This document shows positions 24,985 through 27,975 of a stretch of DNA of 27,975 nt, piece by piece. This DNA is from CAZJRB01 sp964547995 (lineage in GTDB: Bacteria > Planctomycetota > Planctomycetia > Pirellulales > Thermoguttaceae), in contig CAZJRB010000101.1 of the NCBI GenBank assembly GCA_964547995.1, forward strand, positions 1 through 27,975. The letters are read 5' to 3'. The notes beneath the pieces were generated by a model. It did not search any database, was not told the origin of the DNA, and was given only the letters and a program-made list of their open reading frames with translations. The position numbers were made by a program, and so were the translations under genes. Within the stretch, counting starts at the first letter, position 1, and the number at the start of each line of letters is the position of its first letter.

Positions 24985-25608
24985 ATGATCACAAGAATCA
25001 CCGGCCGGTTGATCGCCCTGAAAGACGACGTGCTGACGCTTCGCGTCGGCCCGTACGAACGCGAGGTCCTAATCCCCGAGTTCACCCGCCGGCAATTGCA
25101 GGGCGAGCTGAACCAGGAGGTCAGCCTGCACACAATCGAGTATCTCGAAGGCAACCCGATGCAAGGGCGGCTCACGCCGCGGGTCGTCGGCTTCCTGACC
25201 GAAGCGGAACGCGAGTTTTTCGAGCTATTCTGCTCGGTCGACGGCGTGGGCGTGAAGAAGGCGCTCCGGGCGATGGTCCGGCCGGTCCGCGAGGTCGCCG
25301 TGGCGATCGAGGAGCAGGACTCGAAGCAGCTCAGCGCCCTGCCGGGTATCGGGCCCGCAACCGCGGAGCGGATCATCGCCAAGTTGCGCCGCAAGGTACC
25401 GAAATTCGCCCTGATGGTCGCCCGGGCGGAGGTAAAAACCGAGATCGCGCCGGACGTCGTTTCGCAGACTTTCGAGGTGCTCCGCGGCCTGGGCCATAGC
25501 GAGGCCGACGCCCGGCGGTTGCTCGACGAGGCCCTCGCGTCGAAAAAGAAGTTCAAGGACGTCCAGAGTCTGTTGCAGGCGATCTATCAGCAAAGTCACC
25601 AGGATTAG
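24985..25608 (+). CDS. ruvA: Holliday junction branch migration protein RuvA
   Basis: A 207-aa junction-binding subunit. An N-terminal OB fold begins MITRITGRLIAL. Two helix-hairpin-helix motifs follow (VDGVGVKKALRAM near 85-97 and LPGIGPATAERIIAKL near 118-133), and a C-terminal UBA-like domain contacts RuvB (FEVLRGLGHSEADARRLL). The length is typical. ruvB does not follow, although ruvAB is often adjacent in bacteria. Two zinc-ribbon genes come next. Confidence 0.94.
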   Translation: MITRITGRLIALKDDVLTLRVGPYEREVLIPEFTRRQLQGELNQEVSLHTIEYLEGNPMQGRLTPRVVGFLTEAEREFFELFCSVDGVGVKKALRAMVRPVREVAVAIEEQDSKQLSALPGIGPATAERIIAKLRRKVPKFALMVARAEVKTEIAPDVVSQTFEVLRGLGHSEADARRLLDEALASKKKFKDVQSLLQAIYQQSHQD

Positions 25609-25712
25609 TGGGTGGGTGGCGGGTTGCCAAGCCGCGGGCGGCCGGGTAGGATGGAGCGCAAGCGTGCTCTTCGAGGTCCGTTGACAGCCAATCGTTTTCA
25701 GTTGATCCAGAC

Positions 25713-26798
25713 ATGCCCGAACTCACCGGTAACGAACCGACGTTCCAGGACGAGGCCCTCGGGGTCCACGCCCGCGCGTGCGAATACTGCGGATCGCCGG
25801 TCGAGGCGTTCGACAGGTTTTGCCCTGCCTGCGGCGGGGAACAACCGGCCGCGGCGGAAATGGTCGTCGAAGCGGAAGTCGTCCAGAAGCATTTCCGGTG
25901 CAAAAACTGCGGGGCGGAGGTCGGCGTCGATCCCGACCAGCGGAGCTACGTCTGCCCCTTCTGCGATTCGACCTACGTAGTCGAGTTCGACGTGAAGGAG
26001 ACGGACCGCCAGCCGCCCGAGTTCGTCATCGGCTTCGGCGTGACCGAAGAACAGGCCCTGGCGAAGTTCCGCGAGTGGATCAAGCAGGGCAACTGGTTCC
26101 GGCCGGGCGATTTGAAATCGGCCCGGATCGAGGACAAGCTCAAAGGCGTCTACCTGCCGTTCTGGTCCTTCTCGATGCTGGCCGAAAGCTCCTGGTCGGC
26201 CGACATCGGCGAATATTGGTGGCGGACCGAGACATACACGACCACCGACAGCAAGGGCAAGACGGTCACCAAAACGCGGCGGGTCCGCGAGACCGAATGG
26301 TGGGACTTAAGCGGCAACCACCATCACTACTACAGCGGCTACCTCGTCTCCGGCAGCCGCGGGCTCGCGCAGCGCGACGCCGATCGGATCAAGCCCTTCC
26401 AGCTTCCGGCGATGAAGCGGTACGAGCCCTACTTCCTCGCCGGCTGGCTGAACGAGGAATACTCGATCCGCCGCGATGAAGCACTGGAAACCTGCAAGCA
26501 GGAATTCTTCCGACGCGAGGAGCGGAACGTGGCCTCGCACCTGCCGGGCGATACCCACCGCGGGCTCCGCGTCCACACCCAATTCAGCGACGTCAATTCC
26601 GATCTGGTGCTGCTGCCGGTCTATCTGCTGAGCTACCGCCACCGGGAGAAGCTGTTTCGTTTCATGGTCAACGGCCAAACGGGCAAGGTCGCCGGCGACA
26701 AGCCGCTCTCGATCACCAAAATCCTCGCAGCCGTGGGCGCGGGATTGGCGGCCGTGTTGCTCGTGGTGCTGTTGATCGCGTTGCTGGGAGGGGCGTAG
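25713..26798 (+). CDS. Zinc-ribbon membrane protein (first of a tandem pair)
   Basis: A 361-aa protein with a C-x2-C...C-x2-C ribbon at C23/C26/C37/C40 and a second at C63/C66/C81/C84. A central domain of unknown fold follows (VYLPFWSFSMLAESSWSADIG, WWDLSGNHHHYYSGYLVSGS) with the conserved FRFMVNGQTGK near the end, then one transmembrane helix (about 336-358). It resembles the zinc-ribbon membrane protein family that includes Bacillus YdjG, often mis-named as a helicase. Tail anchoring with a cytoplasmic ribbon is likely. It shares architecture and several motifs with the next gene, two bases downstream. Confidence 0.85.
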   Translation: MPELTGNEPTFQDEALGVHARACEYCGSPVEAFDRFCPACGGEQPAAAEMVVEAEVVQKHFRCKNCGAEVGVDPDQRSYVCPFCDSTYVVEFDVKETDRQPPEFVIGFGVTEEQALAKFREWIKQGNWFRPGDLKSARIEDKLKGVYLPFWSFSMLAESSWSADIGEYWWRTETYTTTDSKGKTVTKTRRVRETEWWDLSGNHHHYYSGYLVSGSRGLAQRDADRIKPFQLPAMKRYEPYFLAGWLNEEYSIRRDEALETCKQEFFRREERNVASHLPGDTHRGLRVHTQFSDVNSDLVLLPVYLLSYRHREKLFRFMVNGQTGKVAGDKPLSITKILAAVGAGLAAVLLVVLLIALLGGA

Positions 26799-26800
26799 CC

Positions 26801-27975
26801 ATGGCCGATGCGACGTCCCGCTGCGAAGTCTGCAACAGTCTGATCGACGAGGAAGACCTGTTCTGCGCCAATTGCGGCACCGAGGCGCCGAAGCGTGAAG
26901 AGTCGCACGCCCCGGGCACGACACGCCAGTCGACGCACAACTTCGAGTGCTCCGGTTGCGGGGCCTCGATGAGCTTCGACCCGACCGCCGGGAGTCTCCG
27001 CTGCCCCTTCTGCGGTTCGCTCGACATGGTGCAGCAGAAGGACGCCAAAATCCTTGCGCCCGAGAAGGTCGTCCCTTTCACGGTCGGCCGCGACGAGGCC
27101 GACGCCGAAATGCGGAAGTGGCTCGGCAACGGTTTCTTCCGGCCGGGCGATCTGGCGCGCCAGGCCGCCGTCGTGAAAATGACGCCCGTCTACGTCCCCT
27201 ATTGGGTCTTCGACGCCCGGACGCACACCCACTGGACCGCCGACACCGACCAGACGCCGGCGGGCGCCCGGGGCGACTGGTACCCCATGTCGGGCGAGCA
27301 TCACGGCGACTACTCGAACCTCCTGATCGGGGCGAGCGGCGCGCTGAGCCCGGCCGAGACCTCGGCCCTCTGCCCGTTCGATCTGGCCGAGGGCGTGCCG
27401 CCCGACGAGGCCGATCTGGAAAGCGTCACCGTCGAGCAGTTTTCGGTCCCCCGCAAGTACGCCCGTCCGCTGGCCCGGAGCAGCCTCGAACAGCTCGAAG
27501 CCCGGGCCGCCGACGACAAGTACGTCCCCGGCCGGTCGCGGAACGTCCACGCCAACGTCCGGATCGAGTCGATGTCGAGCGAGCCGGTCCTGCTGCCCGT
27601 CTGGATCATGGCATATCGCTATCACGACCGGGTATTCCGTTTCCTTGTCAACGGGCAAACCGGCCGGGCAACCGGCGAGGCGCCGTTCTCTTGGAAGAAG
27701 CTCCTGCTGATCATCGCCGCGGCGATCATCGCGCTGCTAATGCTGCTGGCGTGTCTGGGCGTTTTCGGTCTGGCGGCGGCCGCCGCGTCGCGCCCCGGCT
27801 CGGACCAACAATTGTGCGAAATCCGGCCTCGTGCGGATTCCGCCCACACGGCCGGGGTCCGACTCCGGGACGTAAGTCCTTCTTCCACAACGACTTACGG
27901 CAACCGGAGCCCTGGGGCGCCGCCGGGATTTTCCGCTTTGTGCGGCGTTGTAACCTCTTGGCCCACAATGGGTTA
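26801..27975 (+). CDS. Zinc-ribbon membrane protein (second of the pair, runs off the window)
   Basis: Open from ATG 26801 to the window end (391 codons so far, no stop). Zinc ribbons are at C8/C11/C22/C25 and C50/C53/C68/C71. The central domain has VYVPYWVFDARTHTHW, DWYPMSGEHHGDYSN and FRFLVNGQTGR, homologous to the first copy. A transmembrane helix is at about 288-315. The first copy ends right after its helix, but here the frame continues for about 75 residues of unrelated, low-similarity sequence through a hairpin (27871-27899), which looks like read-through into repeat or intergenic DNA. The two genes are separated by only two bases, so they are surely co-expressed. Family as for the first copy. 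Confidence 0.8.
   Translation, partial: MADATSRCEVCNSLIDEEDLFCANCGTEAPKREESHAPGTTRQSTHNFECSGCGASMSFDPTAGSLRCPFCGSLDMVQQKDAKILAPEKVVPFTVGRDEADAEMRKWLGNGFFRPGDLARQAAVVKMTPVYVPYWVFDARTHTHWTADTDQTPAGARGDWYPMSGEHHGDYSNLLIGASGALSPAETSALCPFDLAEGVPPDEADLESVTVEQFSVPRKYARPLARSSLEQLEARAADDKYVPGRSRNVHANVRIESMSSEPVLLPVWIMAYRYHDRVFRFLVNGQTGRATGEAPFSWKKLLLIIAAAIIALLMLLACLGVFGLAAAAASRPGSDQQLCEIRPRADSAHTAGVRLRDVSPSSTTTYGNRSPGAPPGFSALCGVVTSWPTMG
27871..27899. repeat. Hairpin in the 3' part of the last reading frame
   Basis: CGTAAGTC and GACTTACG form a perfect 8-bp stem with a 13-base loop, inside what would be the C-terminal tail of the second zinc-ribbon protein. The surrounding GC-rich bases resemble dispersed planctomycete palindromes as I recall them. 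Confidence 0.45.

Overview
The window looks like a chromosomal segment of a planctomycete, most likely a Pirellulales-type member of the Planctomycetota. This rests on families rather than on a marker gene: a divergent J-like N-terminal module typical of large planctomycete membrane proteins, membrane-anchored coiled-coil proteins, a planctomycete-type integrase, an ebo-like gene set, high GC in most of the window, and poor Shine-Dalgarno sites at many genes. No rRNA, tRNA or CRISPR array was seen.

Layout. (1) 1-1010: a truncated tyrosine-recombinase-like integrase of visibly lower GC, with a repeated GTTACAA operator-like cluster and a possible leaderless promoter. (2) 1173-6787, minus strand: housekeeping genes polA, coaE, rho and ribH, with a candidate promoter upstream of polA. 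(3) 7091-13507, plus strand: a 1178-aa J-like/PEGA-like/concanavalin-like/jacalin-like membrane protein, then two paralogous single-pass coiled-coil proteins. The second paralog has its own near-consensus promoter and a C-terminal region resembling a BRCT fold. Its stop codon lies inside the end of a 127-bp MITE-like inverted-repeat element. (4) 13884-15709, plus strand: an 81-aa conserved-looking small protein, an EboB-like TatD hydrolase and a secreted Lys-rich EF-hand protein. (5) 15833-22030, minus strand: reading 5' to 3', a xylose-isomerase-like TIM barrel, an EboC-like UbiA prenyltransferase (ATGA overlap), a second TIM barrel, an EboF-like phosphodiesterase-fold protein, and a secreted heparinase II/III-like protein. 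(6) 22248 to the end, plus strand: ispF (with a good promoter), cysS, ruvC, ruvA, then two tandem zinc-ribbon membrane proteins. The last one runs off the window.

Working together: polA-coaE-rho and ispF-cysS-ruvC-ruvA are core DNA, RNA and cofactor genes. The most interesting part is 14232-22030. TatD (EboB), UbiA (EboC), the phosphodiesterase fold (EboF) and xylose-isomerase-like proteins (EboE-like fold) are components of the ebo cluster, which in cyanobacteria is linked to moving a scytonemin precursor to the periplasm. Here the set is split over two strands, no EboA or EboD (dehydroquinate-synthase-like) gene is visible, and two small TIM barrels flank the prenyltransferase. I infer a planctomycete variant of an ebo-type prenyl-linked metabolite export or processing system with an unknown substrate. 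Dispersed 7-bp tandem repeats (GTACTCA) and small palindromes lie in many of the intergenic gaps.
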